From positions 1 through 64,000 of the forward strand of contig BMSM01000008.1 of assembly GCA_014649155.1 (NCBI GenBank): a stretch of 64,000 nucleotides of DNA, in the 5' to 3' direction. Made by a program: the position numbers and the translations under genes. This document shows, one piece after another, positions 25,666-34,682 of the stretch. Every line of letters begins with the position of its first letter. The stretch's first letter is position 1. The notes below the pieces were generated by a model. It saw only the letters and a list, made by a program, of their open reading frames with translations. It did not search any database and had not been told where the DNA came from. This DNA comes from Streptomyces griseoviridis. Its GTDB lineage: Bacteria; Actinomycetota; Actinomycetes; Streptomycetales; Streptomycetaceae.

Positions 25666-26532
25666 CTACGGCAATTGCGCTGCCCGCGCCTCCCGCCGAT
25701 TGTCCCGGAAGTTGTTCACCCGCCGAGCCGTCGCGAACAGCGGAATCACCGCGCCCATGACCAGCTGCAACGCGCAGCCCGTCTGGAGCAGCAGCTGTCC
25801 GCTCGGCGCGTCGAACGCCCAGCCGGCCAGCAGACCCATCGACAGCACGATCCACGACAGCATCGCCACCGCGAGACGCCCCCGCGGCTTCGGGTACTCC
25901 ACCCGGCTCACCATCAGCCAGGCCGTCCCGACGATCGCAAGCACCGTCGCCACGAACGGCAGCTCCAGCAGCACGATCGACACGACCGTCAGTGCCCCGA
26001 ACGGCGACGGCATGCCCTGGAAGGTGCCGTCCTTCACCGTCACGCACGAGAATCTCGCCAGCCGCAGCACCACCGCCAGCAGCACCACGATCGCCCCGAC
26101 CGCCGCCAGCCGCTGGTGCGCGTCGTCCGCGACCATGCCGTAGACGAGGACGAAGTACGCCGGTGCCAGGCCGAAGCTGATCAGGTCGGAGAGGTTGTCC
26201 AGCTCCGCGCCCATCGGCGAGGACCGCAGCTTGCGCGCGACCAGGCCGTCGAACAGGTCGAAGACCGCCGCGCACAGCATCAGGATCACGGCGGTCGCGG
26301 CGCTGTGCCGCGCCATGCCGGTCTCCTGGCTGCCCTGGAGGTGCGGGATGAGGATGCCGGTGGTGGTGAAGTACACCGCCATGAACCCGCACGTGGCGTT
26401 GCCGAGGGTGAGGGTGTCCGCTATCGACAGGCGCAGCGAGAGCGGCATCTCCTCCTCTTCGAACACCTCGTCGACCTCGTCGGCGGCCTCCGGCACCCAG
26501 CCGGCCTTGGTATCCGGATCAATCACGGTCAA
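25666..26532 (-). CDS. pssA: CDP-diacylglycerol--serine O-phosphatidyltransferase
   Basis: A 288-residue membrane enzyme making phosphatidylserine from CDP-diacylglycerol and serine. The CDP-alcohol phosphotransferase signature is complete: D92-xx-D95-G, A99-R100, G108, D112 and D116, binding two metals and CDP. The acidic N-terminal tail (EVFEEEE) is cytoplasmic, followed by about six to eight hydrophobic segments. It overlaps the upstream psd gene by 14 bp, so both steps of phosphatidylethanolamine synthesis are co-expressed. Confidence 0.93.
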   Translation of the reverse strand: MTVIDPDTKAGWVPEAADEVDEVFEEEEMPLSLRLSIADTLTLGNATCGFMAVYFTTTGILIPHLQGSQETGMARHSAATAVILMLCAAVFDLFDGLVARKLRSSPMGAELDNLSDLISFGLAPAYFVLVYGMVADDAHQRLAAVGAIVVLLAVVLRLARFSCVTVKDGTFQGMPSPFGALTVVSIVLLELPFVATVLAIVGTAWLMVSRVEYPKPRGRLAVAMLSWIVLSMGLLAGWAFDAPSGQLLLQTGCALQLVMGAVIPLFATARRVNNFRDNRREARAAQLP

Positions 26533-27175
26533 TGCGAGTCACCCCAGCCACGGTCTTCTGACCGACCTCGACCGCCACCTCCACACCCTCCGGCAGATAG
26601 AGGTCGACGCGCGAGCCGAACCGGATCAGACCGATCCGCTCACCCTGCTCGACCTTGGTGCCCTGTGGCACATAGGGGACGATGCGGCGGGCGACCGCGC
26701 CGGCGATCTGGATCATCTCGATGTCGCCGAGCTCGGTGTCGAAGTGCCAGACGACGCGCTCGTTGTTCTCGCTCTCCTTGTTGAAGGCGGGAACGAAGCC
26801 ACCGGGCACGTGCTCGACGGAGGTCACGGCACCGGCCAGCGGGGCGCGGTTGACGTGCACGTTGAGCGGGCTCATGAAGATGGCGACGCGGGTGCGGCCG
26901 TCCTTCCACGGCATGATGCTCTGCACCACGCCGTCGGCGGGCGAGACGACCCGGGCCCGGGTGATCTCACGCTCGGGGTCGCGGAAGAACCACAGCATCC
27001 CCGCCGCGAGCGCGGTGGCGGGGACGGCGACGGCCTTGGCGACGCCCGAGCGGCGGGCGCGGACCAGGCTGACGGCCGCGGTCGCGACAGTGGGCAGGAG
27101 CCACGGCGATGCTCCGCGCGCGAGGCGTACGCCGGCGAGGCTGTCGCGAGGTGCAGAGGTTTGGCTGTGGGGCAT
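26519..27175 (-). CDS. psd: Phosphatidylserine decarboxylase (short form)
   Basis: A 218-residue pyruvoyl enzyme converting phosphatidylserine to phosphatidylethanolamine. It self-cleaves at the G-S bond at S188 (RFGSRVDLYLP) to create the pyruvoyl group. D81 (SPADG) and H107 (NVHVNR) match the conserved processing and active-site residues. One membrane segment lies at about 47-64. The short length is the family form common in actinobacteria. ATG 27175 has AAGG upstream. It is first in the psd-pssA pair. Confidence 0.92.
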   Translation of the reverse strand: MPHSQTSAPRDSLAGVRLARGASPWLLPTVATAAVSLVRARRSGVAKAVAVPATALAAGMLWFFRDPEREITRARVVSPADGVVQSIMPWKDGRTRVAIFMSPLNVHVNRAPLAGAVTSVEHVPGGFVPAFNKESENNERVVWHFDTELGDIEMIQIAGAVARRIVPYVPQGTKVEQGERIGLIRFGSRVDLYLPEGVEVAVEVGQKTVAGVTRIDRD

Positions 27176-27300
27176 GGATGACCTTCGTAGCGGATGATGC
27201 CGCGCTTCGGAAACGGGGGACGGCGGCTTTCTCGCGATCGTAGCGGCTCTCACCGACAACTGGGTAAGCCAGGAAGCCGAGTCGGAGGCCGGGACACGCC

Positions 27301-27339
27301 TACGGGGTGTGATCTTCTTCTCCAAGAAAACACCCCGTA
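27301..27339 (-). terminator. Hairpin after the acyl-CoA dehydrogenase gene
   Basis: TACGGGGTGT (27301-27310) pairs perfectly with ACACCCCGTA (27330-27339) around a 19-base loop, ten bases beyond the stop of the leftward ethylmalonyl-CoA operon. No T-run follows on the minus strand, which is common in Streptomyces. Confidence 0.55.
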
Positions 27340-27348
27340 TCCGGACAT

Positions 27349-28554
27349 CTAGCCCTGGAATCGATAGTCCTCGAGCAGTCTGCGGCCGATGATCATTTTC
27401 TGGATCTCGGCGGTGCCTTCACCGATCAGCAGCATCGGCGCCTCCCGGTAGAGGCGCTCGATCTCGTACTCCTTGGAGAAGCCGTACCCGCCGTGGATCC
27501 GGAAGGCGTCCTCCACGACCTCTTTGCAGTACTCCGACGCGAGGTACTTGGCCATCCCCGCCTCAAGGTCGTTTCGTTCGCCTGAGTCCTTTTTGCGTGC
27601 AGCGTTCACCATCATCGCATGCGCGGCCTCCACCTTGGTAGCCATCTCGGCCAGCTTGAACTGAATGGCCTGATGCTGGGCGATCGGCTTGCCGAAGGTG
27701 TGCCGCTGCTGGGCGTACCGGACCCCCAGCTCGAAGGCGCGCTGGGCGACGCCACAGCCCCGGGCCGCGACGTTCACCCGGCCCACCTCGACGCCGTCCA
27801 TCATTTGGTAAAAACCCCGGCCGGTGGTGCCGCCGAGCATCCGATCGGCCGGAATGCGCACTCCGTCCATGATCAGCTCGGTGGTGTCGACGCCCTTGTA
27901 GCCCATCTTGTCGATCTTCCCGGGGATGGTCAGACCGGGCCGGACCTCACCGAATCCGGGTTCCTTCTCCACCAGGAAGGTCGTCATCGACCTGTGCGGG
28001 GCGGTGCCCTCCGGGTGACCCTCGTCACTCCGGACGAGCACGGCCACCAGGGAGGAGGTGCCGCCGTTGGTCAGCCACATCTTCTGGCCGGTCAGGACGT
28101 ACTCGTCACCGTCCCGGACCGCCTTGGAGGTGATCGCCGACACGTCCGAGCCGAGCGCCGGCTCCGACATCGAGAAGGCGCCGCGGACGTCACCGGCGGC
28201 CATCCGGGGCAGGAAGTGGTCCTTCTGCTCCTGGGTGCCGTGCTGCTTGAGCATGTACGCCACGATGAAGTGCGTGTTGATGATGCCGGAGACGGACATC
28301 CAGCCGCGGGCGATCTCCTCCACGCACAGCGCGTACGTCAGCAGCGACTCGCCCAGGCCGCCGTACTCCTCGGGGATCATCAGCCCGAACAGGCCCAGCT
28401 CCCGCAGGCCGTCGACGATGGCCTGCGGGTACTCGTCGCGGTGCTCCAGCTCGGTGGCGACCGGGATGATCTCCTTGTCCACGAAGTCCCGGACGGTGGC
28501 GAGGATCTCCTTCTGGACGTCGGTGAGGCCGTGGGTCTGGGCGAGGCGTGCCAT
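27349..28554 (-). CDS. Acyl-CoA dehydrogenase, candidate methylsuccinyl-CoA dehydrogenase
   Basis: A 401-residue FAD acyl-CoA dehydrogenase with the usual N-terminal helical, middle beta (FSMSEPALGSDV; WLTNGG) and C-terminal helical domains. The catalytic-base position is E379 in GEGTAEIQ. It is the last gene of the ccr-ecm-mcl-mch operon, four bases after mch. In the ethylmalonyl-CoA pathway the missing oxidation step is methylsuccinyl-CoA to mesaconyl-CoA. Position argues for that role, but Rhodobacter Mcd is longer (N-terminal extension), so a general short/branched-chain dehydrogenase remains possible. Confidence 0.88.
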   Translation of the reverse strand: MARLAQTHGLTDVQKEILATVRDFVDKEIIPVATELEHRDEYPQAIVDGLRELGLFGLMIPEEYGGLGESLLTYALCVEEIARGWMSVSGIINTHFIVAYMLKQHGTQEQKDHFLPRMAAGDVRGAFSMSEPALGSDVSAITSKAVRDGDEYVLTGQKMWLTNGGTSSLVAVLVRSDEGHPEGTAPHRSMTTFLVEKEPGFGEVRPGLTIPGKIDKMGYKGVDTTELIMDGVRIPADRMLGGTTGRGFYQMMDGVEVGRVNVAARGCGVAQRAFELGVRYAQQRHTFGKPIAQHQAIQFKLAEMATKVEAAHAMMVNAARKKDSGERNDLEAGMAKYLASEYCKEVVEDAFRIHGGYGFSKEYEIERLYREAPMLLIGEGTAEIQKMIIGRRLLEDYRFQG

Positions 28555-28558
28555 CGGG

Positions 28559-29065
28559 TCAGCCCTCCTGAAGCTCGGGGCGGCCCGGCTGCTCGCCGCC
28601 GCGCGCCGTGATGTAGGTCTCGGTGGGCACCATCACCTTGCGGCGGAAGACGCACACCAGCGTGCCGTCCTGCTTGTAGCCCTTGGTCTCCACGTACACG
28701 ATCCCGCGGTCGTCCTTGGACTTCGAGGGCCACTTGTCCAGCACGGTGGTCTGGCCGTAGACCGTGTCGCCGTGGAAGGTCGGCGCCACGTGCCTGAGCG
28801 ACTCGATCTCCAGGTTGGCGATGGCCTTCCCCGAGACGTCCGGCACCGACATGCCCAGCAGCAGGGAGTAGATGTAGTTGCCCACCACCACGTTCTTGCC
28901 GAAGTCGGTCGTGCTCCCGGCGTAGTTGGCGTCCAGGTGGAGCGGGTGGTGGTTCATGGTGAGGAGGCAGAAGAGATGGTCGTCGTACTCGGTGACCGTC
29001 TTGCCGGGCCAGTGCTTGTAGACCGCGCCGACCTCGAACTCCTCGTAGGTGCGTCCGAACTGCAT
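28559..29065 (-). CDS. mch: MaoC-family dehydratase, probable mesaconyl-CoA hydratase
   Basis: A 168-residue hot-dog-fold hydratase. The catalytic Asp-His pair is seen in NHHPLHLDANYA, the MaoC hydratase motif. The next segment KNVVVGNYIYSLLLG forms the central helix. In the pathway it interconverts mesaconyl-CoA and beta-methylmalyl-CoA. It is one domain, half the length of the Rhodobacter two-domain enzyme, so it should dimerise to make active sites. It sits five bases after mcl and four before the dehydrogenase. Confidence 0.85.
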   Translation of the reverse strand: MQFGRTYEEFEVGAVYKHWPGKTVTEYDDHLFCLLTMNHHPLHLDANYAGSTTDFGKNVVVGNYIYSLLLGMSVPDVSGKAIANLEIESLRHVAPTFHGDTVYGQTTVLDKWPSKSKDDRGIVYVETKGYKQDGTLVCVFRRKVMVPTETYITARGGEQPGRPELQEG

Positions 29066-29070
29066 GGCCC

Positions 29071-30033
29071 TCAGCCCTCCGGGATCTCGAACGCCGAGGT
29101 GCGCTTCATGCCGGCGGCGCGGCCCTTGCCCGAGATGACCAGCGCCATCTTGCGGCTGGCCTCGTCGATCATCTCGTCGCCGAGCATCGCCGAGCCCTTC
29201 CTGCCGCCCGCCTCGGACGTGTAGTAGGCGTACGCGTCCAGGATCAGCTCGGCGTGGTCGTAGTCCTCCTGGGAGGGGGAGAACACCTCGTTGGCCGCCT
29301 CCACCTGGCCCGGGTGGAGCACCCACTTGCCGTCGAAGCCGAGGGCGGCGGCGCGGCCGGCGACCTCGCGGAAGCCGTCCACGTTCCTGATCTGGAGGTA
29401 GGGGCCGTCGATCGCCTGGAGGTCGTTGGCGCGGGCGGCCATCAGGATCTTCATCAGGATGTAGTGGTAGGCGTCCGCGCCGTAGCCGGGCGGCTGCTCG
29501 CCGACGACCAGTGACTTCATGTTGATGGACGCCATGAAGTCGGCCGGGCCGAAGATGATGGTCTCGATCCGGGGGCTGGCCTCGGCGATCTCGTTGACGT
29601 TGTTCAGCCCGCGGGCGTTCTCGATCTGCGCCTCGATGCCGATCCTGCCGACCTCGAAGCCCATCGTCTTCTCGATCTGCGTCAGCAGCAGGTCCAGGGC
29701 GACGACCTGCCGGGCGTCCTGCACCTTCGGCAGCATGATGCAGTCCAGGTTCGGGCCCGCGCCCTCGACCACCGTGACGACGTCCCGGTACGTCCACTCG
29801 GTCGTCCAGTCGTTGACGCGCACGACGCGGGTCTTGCCGGTCCAGTCGCCCTCGTTGAGGAACTTGACGATGGTGTGCCGGGCCTCGGGCTTGGCCAGCG
29901 GCGCGCAGGCGTCCTCCAGGTCGAGGAAGACCTGGTCCGCCGGGAGGCCCTGGGCCTTCTCCAGGAAGCGCGGGTTGGAGCCGGGGACCGCGAGGCACGA
30001 GCGCCGGGGACGGAGACGGTCGACGGTTGTCAT
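29071..30033 (-). CDS. mcl: HpcH/HpaI aldolase/citrate lyase family, malyl-CoA/beta-methylmalyl-CoA lyase
   Basis: A 320-residue TIM-barrel CoA-ester lyase. Conserved features are RSCLAVPGSNPRFLEKA (start of the barrel), FLDLEDACAP with the metal-site acidic pair, EAQIENARGLNN (second acidic metal ligand region) and GKWVLHPGQV. It would cleave beta-methylmalyl-CoA to glyoxylate plus propionyl-CoA and may also cleave malyl-CoA. Its ATG overlaps the ecm stop (ATGA), so it is coupled to the mutase. Confidence 0.88.
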   Translation of the reverse strand: MTTVDRLRPRRSCLAVPGSNPRFLEKAQGLPADQVFLDLEDACAPLAKPEARHTIVKFLNEGDWTGKTRVVRVNDWTTEWTYRDVVTVVEGAGPNLDCIMLPKVQDARQVVALDLLLTQIEKTMGFEVGRIGIEAQIENARGLNNVNEIAEASPRIETIIFGPADFMASINMKSLVVGEQPPGYGADAYHYILMKILMAARANDLQAIDGPYLQIRNVDGFREVAGRAAALGFDGKWVLHPGQVEAANEVFSPSQEDYDHAELILDAYAYYTSEAGGRKGSAMLGDEMIDEASRKMALVISGKGRAAGMKRTSAFEIPEG

Positions 30034-32081
30034 GCGGGGACCTCCAGGGGGTCGAGCTTGTTCGCGAGCCGGATCTCGTCCACGATCCGGCCGATGATGC
30101 CGGTGATGTCGAAGTCCTTCGGGGTGAAGACCGCGGCCACTCCGGCTGCGCGCAGCGCCGCGGCGTCACTGCTGGGGATGATGCCACCGGCGATCACCGG
30201 CACCTCTGTGGCACCGGCCACACGCAGCCGGTCCAGCACGTCGGGGACGAGCCGCGCGTGCGACCCGGAGAGGATGGACAGCCCGACCGCGTGCACGTCC
30301 TCGGCCAGCGCCGCGTCCACGATCTGCTCCGGGGTCAGCCTGATGCCCTGGTACACCACCTCGAAGCCGGCGTCCCGCGCCCGTACGGCGATCTGCTCGG
30401 CGCCGTTGGAGTGACCGTCCAGGCCCGGCTTGCCGACCAGGAACCGCAGCTTGCCGACGCCCAGGTCACGGGCGGTCACCTCGACCCGGCGGCGGACGTC
30501 CGCGAGCGCGGAGCCCTCCTCGGCGGGGACCGCCACCGGCGCGGAGGACACCCCGGTGGGTGCCCGGAACTCGCCGAACACCTCGCGCAGCGCCCCGGCC
30601 CACTCGCCGGTGGTGACCCCGCAGCGGGCGCACTCCAGGGTGGCCTCCATGAGGTTGCCGGTGCCGCGCGCCGCCTCCTTCAGCCGGTCCAGCGCCGAGC
30701 TGCACCGCGGGTGGTTGAACGGCGGCTGCCAGCGGGTCTCCCGCCACTCCCGGACCGCGGCGACGACCCGCTCCTCCACCTCCGGGTCGACCGTCTGGAT
30801 GGCGGTGTCCAGGTCGGCGGTGAGCGGGCTGGGCTCGGTGGACTCGAAGGCGTTGACGCCGATGATCTTCTCCTCGCCGGACTCGATACGGGCCCGGCGG
30901 GCGGCGTGCGAGGCGACGAGCTGGGACTTCAGGTAGCCGGACTCCACGGCGGCCATGGCGCCGCCCATCTCCTCGATGCGGTCCATCTCGGCGCCGGCCC
31001 GCTCGACCAGCTCGGCCACCTTCGCCTCGACCACCGTCGACCCCTCGAACAGGTCGCCGTACTCCAGCAGATCGCTCTCGTAGGCCAGCACCTGCTGGAT
31101 GCGCAGCGACCACTGCTGGTCCCAGGGGCGGGGGAGCCCCAGCGCCTCGTTCCAGGCGGGCAGCTGCACGGCCCGCGCGCGGGCGTCCTTGGAGAGGGTG
31201 ACGGCCAGCATCTCCAGCACGATCCGCTGGACGTTGTTCTCCGGCTGGGCCTCGGTCAGGCCGAGCGAGTTGACCTGGACGCCGTAGCGGAAACGGCGGT
31301 GCTTGGGGTTCTCGATGCCGTACCGCTCGCGGGTGACCCGGTCCCAGATGCGGCCGAAGGCGCGCATCTTGCACATCTCCTCGACGAAGCGGACGCCCGC
31401 GTTGACGAAGAAGGAGATCCGGCCGACCACGTCGCCCATCCGCTCCTGCGGCACCTGGCCGCTGTCGCGGACGGCGTCCAGGACGGCGATCGCGGTGGAC
31501 ATCGCGTAGGCGATCTCCTGCACCGGCGTGGCGCCGGCCTCCTGGAGGTGGTAGCTGCAGATGTTGATCGGGTTCCACTTGGGCAGGTGGGTGACCGTGT
31601 ACGCGATCAGGTCCGTGGTCAGGCGCAGGGAGGGGCCCGGGGGGAAGACGTGCGTCCCCCGGGACAGGTACTCCTTGACGATGTCGTTCTGCGTCGTGCC
31701 CTGGAGCCGGGTGAGGTCCGCGCCCTGCTCCTCGGCGACGACCTGGTAGAGCGCCAGCAGCCACATGGCGGTGGCGTTGATGGTCATGGAGGTGTTCATC
31801 TGCTCCAGCGGGATGTCCTGGAGCAGCCGGCGCATGTCACCGAGGTGGGCGACCGGCACCCCGACCCGGCCGACCTCGCCGCGGGCGAGGACGTGGTCCG
31901 GGTCGTAGCCGGTCTGCGTCGGCAGGTCGAACGCCACCGACAGACCCGTCTGCCCCTTGGCGAGGTTGCGCCGGTACAGCTCGTTGGACGCCTCGGCGGT
32001 GGAGTGGCCGGCGTAGGTCCGCATGAGCCACGGCCGGTCCCTTTCCTTCCGCGCCGACGGCGCGGTCTGACGCTCTGTCAT
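30030..32081 (-). CDS. ecm: Ethylmalonyl-CoA mutase (MeaA), adenosylcobalamin-dependent
   Basis: A 683-residue mutase converting ethylmalonyl-CoA to methylsuccinyl-CoA. The N-terminal TIM barrel binds acyl-CoA ([31 protein letters not shown]). The C-terminal domain holds the B12-binding DGHSNG histidine motif and the [10 protein letters not shown] loop. It is a single polypeptide, unlike two-subunit methylmalonyl-CoA mutases, and it follows ccr, which is diagnostic of the Ecm/MeaA branch. ATG 32081 is 10 bases after the ccr stop. Confidence 0.92.
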   Translation of the reverse strand: MTERQTAPSARKERDRPWLMRTYAGHSTAEASNELYRRNLAKGQTGLSVAFDLPTQTGYDPDHVLARGEVGRVGVPVAHLGDMRRLLQDIPLEQMNTSMTINATAMWLLALYQVVAEEQGADLTRLQGTTQNDIVKEYLSRGTHVFPPGPSLRLTTDLIAYTVTHLPKWNPINICSYHLQEAGATPVQEIAYAMSTAIAVLDAVRDSGQVPQERMGDVVGRISFFVNAGVRFVEEMCKMRAFGRIWDRVTRERYGIENPKHRRFRYGVQVNSLGLTEAQPENNVQRIVLEMLAVTLSKDARARAVQLPAWNEALGLPRPWDQQWSLRIQQVLAYESDLLEYGDLFEGSTVVEAKVAELVERAGAEMDRIEEMGGAMAAVESGYLKSQLVASHAARRARIESGEEKIIGVNAFESTEPSPLTADLDTAIQTVDPEVEERVVAAVREWRETRWQPPFNHPRCSSALDRLKEAARGTGNLMEATLECARCGVTTGEWAGALREVFGEFRAPTGVSSAPVAVPAEEGSALADVRRRVEVTARDLGVGKLRFLVGKPGLDGHSNGAEQIAVRARDAGFEVVYQGIRLTPEQIVDAALAEDVHAVGLSILSGSHARLVPDVLDRLRVAGATEVPVIAGGIIPSSDAAALRAAGVAAVFTPKDFDITGIIGRIVDEIRLANKLDPLEVPA

Positions 32082-32091
32082 CTGCGAACCC

Positions 32092-33435
32092 TCAGACGTT
32101 CCGGAAGCGGTTGATGGCGTCGATGTGCCGGTCGCGTGTCTCGGGGTCGCGCACGCCGAGGCCCTCCTCGGGGGCCAGGCACAGCACACCGACCTTGCCC
32201 TGGTGCAGGTTGCGGTGGACGTCGTACGCCGCCTGGCCGGTGTCCTGGAGGGCGTACACCTTGGAGAGGGTGGGGTGGATCTTGCCCTTGGCGATGAGGC
32301 GGTTGGCCTCCCACGCCTCGCGGTAGTTGGCGAAGTGGGAGCCGATGATGCGCTTCAGGGACATCCACAGGTAGCGGTTGTCGTAGGTGTGCTCGTAGCC
32401 GGAGGTGGAGGCGCAGGTGACGATCGTGCCGCCCTTGCGGGTGACGTAGACGGAGGCGCCGAAGGTCTCGCGGCCGGGGTGCTCGAAGACGATGTCGACG
32501 TCCTCGCCGCCGGTCAGCTCGCGGATGCGCTTGCCGAACCGCTTCCACTCGCGCGGGTCCTGGGCGTGCTCGTCCCGCCAGAAGCGGTAGTCCTCGGCCG
32601 AGCGGTCGATGATCAGCTCGGCGCCCATCCGGCGGCAGATCTCGGCCTTCTTCTCGCTGGAGACGACGCAGATCGGGGTGGCCCCGCCGGCCAGCGCGAA
32701 CTGGGTGGCGTACGAGCCGAGTCCGCCGCTCGCGCCCCAGATCAGCACGTTGTCGCCCTGCTTCATCTGGGCGCCGTTGCGGGAGACCAGCTGGCGGTAC
32801 GCCGTGGAGTTGACCAGGCCCGGCGCGGCGGCCTCCTCCCAGCTGAGGTGGTCCGGCTTGGGCATCAGCTGGTTGGACTTCACCAGGGCTATCTCGGCGA
32901 GACCGCCGAAGTTGGTCTCGAACCCCCAGATGCGCTGCTCCGGGTCGAGCATCGTGTCGTTGTGCCCGTCGGACGACTCCAGCTCGACGGACAGGCAGTG
33001 GGCGACCACCTCGTCGCCCGGCTTCCAGGAGTTGACGCCCGGTCCGGTGCGCAGGACGACGCCGGCGAGGTCGGAGCCGATGATGTGGTACGGCAGGTCG
33101 TGGCGCTTGGCCAGGTCGTTGGTGCGGCCGTAGCGCTCCAGGAACCCGAAGGTGGAGAGCGGCTCGAAGATCGAGGTCCACACCGAGTTGTAGTTGACCG
33201 AGGAGGCCATCACGGCGACCAGGGCCTCACCGGGGCCCAGCTCGGGCACCGGCACCTCGTCCAGGTGGATCGACTTGCGGGGGTCCTTGTCGCGGGTGTC
33301 GAGGCCCGCGAACATCTCCGTCTCGTCCTTGTGCACGGTGATCGCGCGGTACGACTCGGGGAGCGGGAGGGCGGCGAAGTCGGCCGGGGTCGTCTCGGGC
33401 GACTGGATCGCGTCCAGGATGTCCTTCACGGTCAC
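32092..33435 (-). CDS. ccr: Crotonyl-CoA carboxylase/reductase
   Basis: A 447-residue NADPH-dependent medium-chain dehydrogenase-type enzyme. It reductively carboxylates crotonyl-CoA to ethylmalonyl-CoA, the defining step of the pathway and a source of polyketide extender units. The Rossmann motif IWGASGGLGSYATQFA binds NADPH. The CO2-pocket residues are suggested by SVNYNSVW (Asn), WGFETNFGG (Phe-Glu) and the late HFANYREAW histidine region. It is the first gene of the five-gene operon, with a 307-bp leader separating it from the TetR gene upstream. Confidence 0.95.
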   Translation of the reverse strand: MTVKDILDAIQSPETTPADFAALPLPESYRAITVHKDETEMFAGLDTRDKDPRKSIHLDEVPVPELGPGEALVAVMASSVNYNSVWTSIFEPLSTFGFLERYGRTNDLAKRHDLPYHIIGSDLAGVVLRTGPGVNSWKPGDEVVAHCLSVELESSDGHNDTMLDPEQRIWGFETNFGGLAEIALVKSNQLMPKPDHLSWEEAAAPGLVNSTAYRQLVSRNGAQMKQGDNVLIWGASGGLGSYATQFALAGGATPICVVSSEKKAEICRRMGAELIIDRSAEDYRFWRDEHAQDPREWKRFGKRIRELTGGEDVDIVFEHPGRETFGASVYVTRKGGTIVTCASTSGYEHTYDNRYLWMSLKRIIGSHFANYREAWEANRLIAKGKIHPTLSKVYALQDTGQAAYDVHRNLHQGKVGVLCLAPEEGLGVRDPETRDRHIDAINRFRNV

Positions 33436-33575
33436 GGTGTTGCCTCCGGCGGTGCGGTGCTGCTGCTGAGGGTCGGGGGGAGGGGCGTGGCAGCGCTTGT
33501 GGCGCGGAAGTGTGCCTGTGACGCAGGCGTCCGGGGCGCGGGGCGACGCCCTGCGGGGACTGCCCGGACCACTTC

Positions 33576-33656
33576 AACGTATGGCACGGCGTGTCACCCC
33601 GCAAGGCACTGGGTGCCAGAAATTGATCTCAGATGAAAAGTTTCCGTATCAGATGA
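33576..33656 (-). promoter_or_regulatory. Candidate ccr promoter and paired TCAGATGA repeats
   Basis: On the minus strand TTGCGG (complement of 33599-33604), a 17-bp spacer and TACGTT (complement of 33576-33581) could form the ccr promoter. Just upstream the octamer TCAGATGA occurs twice, at 33629-33636 and 33649-33656, 20 bp apart and so on the same DNA face. This is a plausible regulator site, perhaps for the neighbouring TetR protein. Confidence 0.35.
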
Positions 33657-33687
33657 GCGATGATCGATCGTTCCGGGGGCGGATACG

Positions 33688-33716
33688 GAAAAAACGGCCA
33701 CCCGGAGGTGGCCGTT
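33688..33716 (-). terminator. Rho-independent terminator after the TetR gene
   Basis: AACGGCCACC (33693-33702) pairs perfectly with GGTGGCCGTT (33707-33716) over a four-base loop. On the minus strand the stem is followed by a T-run. It separates the TetR transcript from ccr. Confidence 0.75.
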
Positions 33717-33742
33717 GTCACAGAGGAGAGGGGGAGGCGGCG

Positions 33743-34543
33743 TCAGCGTTCCTTGAGCGCCTGCTCGATGGCGCGCATGACCTCGTCCAGCGGGGCGTCG
33801 GTGCGGGCGACCGTCACCAGCACCTCGCCCTCGGCGGAGGCCGTGGCCGCGGGCGGAGCGGTGCGGCCGGCGCCGATGCCCGTGCCGAAGGTCTTGCGGA
33901 CGATGGCGAAGGCGTGGTCGAGCTGGGCCTCCAGGTCGCCCTGCCCGGCCGCCCGCAGCCAGCGCCGCAGCACGTGGTTGTGGGCGGTGACCACGGCGGA
34001 GGCGGCGACCTCCGCCAGCAGCGGGTCGTCGTTGGCGTCGTCGGCGTGGACGTGCTCGTCGAAGTGGCCCAGGAGATAGCGGGTGAACAGGCGCTCGTAG
34101 CGGGCCACCGACGCGATCTCCGCCTCGCGCAGGGTGGGCACCTCGCGGGTGAGCTTGTAGCGGGCCACCGAGATGTCCGGGTGGGCCGCGTACATCTTCA
34201 TGACCTCCTTGATGCCCCGGCACACCGTGTCCAGCGGGTGCTCGTGCGCGGGGGCCGCGTTGAGCACCGCCTCCGCGCGGACCAGGGTGTCGTCGTGGTC
34301 GGGGAAGATCGCCTCTTCCTTGGAGCGGAAGTGGCGGAAGAAGGTGCGGCGGGCGACCCCGGCCGCCGCCGCGATCTCATCGACGGTGGTGGCCTCGTAG
34401 CCCTTCGTCGCGAAGAGTTCCATCGCGGCGGCCGCCAGTTCCCGGCGCATTTTCAGCCGCTGGGCGGCGGCTCGGCCACCGGCGGCGCTCTCCGGCGCGT
34501 CGGACGCGGCTGGGGTACGTGTGGACTTGGCGGGCTGGGACAT
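33743..34543 (-). CDS. TetR-family transcriptional regulator
   Basis: A 266-residue one-component regulator. The N-terminal helix-turn-helix reads ATTVDEIAAAAGVARRTFFRHF after MELFATKGYE, and a helical ligand-binding domain follows (about 110-240). It lies directly upstream of the ccr operon in the same orientation but has its own terminator, so it is separately transcribed. Control of ccr or of the hydroxyacyl-CoA dehydrogenase by an acyl-CoA ligand is a reasonable guess from position only. ATG 34543 (MSQPAK) was chosen; ATG 34549 adds two residues. Neither has a clear ribosome-binding site. Confidence 0.85.
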   Translation of the reverse strand: MSQPAKSTRTPAASDAPESAAGGRAAAQRLKMRRELAAAAMELFATKGYEATTVDEIAAAAGVARRTFFRHFRSKEEAIFPDHDDTLVRAEAVLNAAPAHEHPLDTVCRGIKEVMKMYAAHPDISVARYKLTREVPTLREAEIASVARYERLFTRYLLGHFDEHVHADDANDDPLLAEVAASAVVTAHNHVLRRWLRAAGQGDLEAQLDHAFAIVRKTFGTGIGAGRTAPPAATASAEGEVLVTVARTDAPLDEVMRAIEQALKER

Positions 34544-34682
34544 GAACATGAACGTACTGCATGTGCCCAGCTCGGTGCGCGGGACCGGGGCGTCCCCCGC
34601 CCCGCGGGGCGGGGGAGCGTCCGCCGGGTCCAGCAGCCCGCCCCAGTCCTCGCGGGGCGGGAACCAGCCGTCGGGGCGGGGC

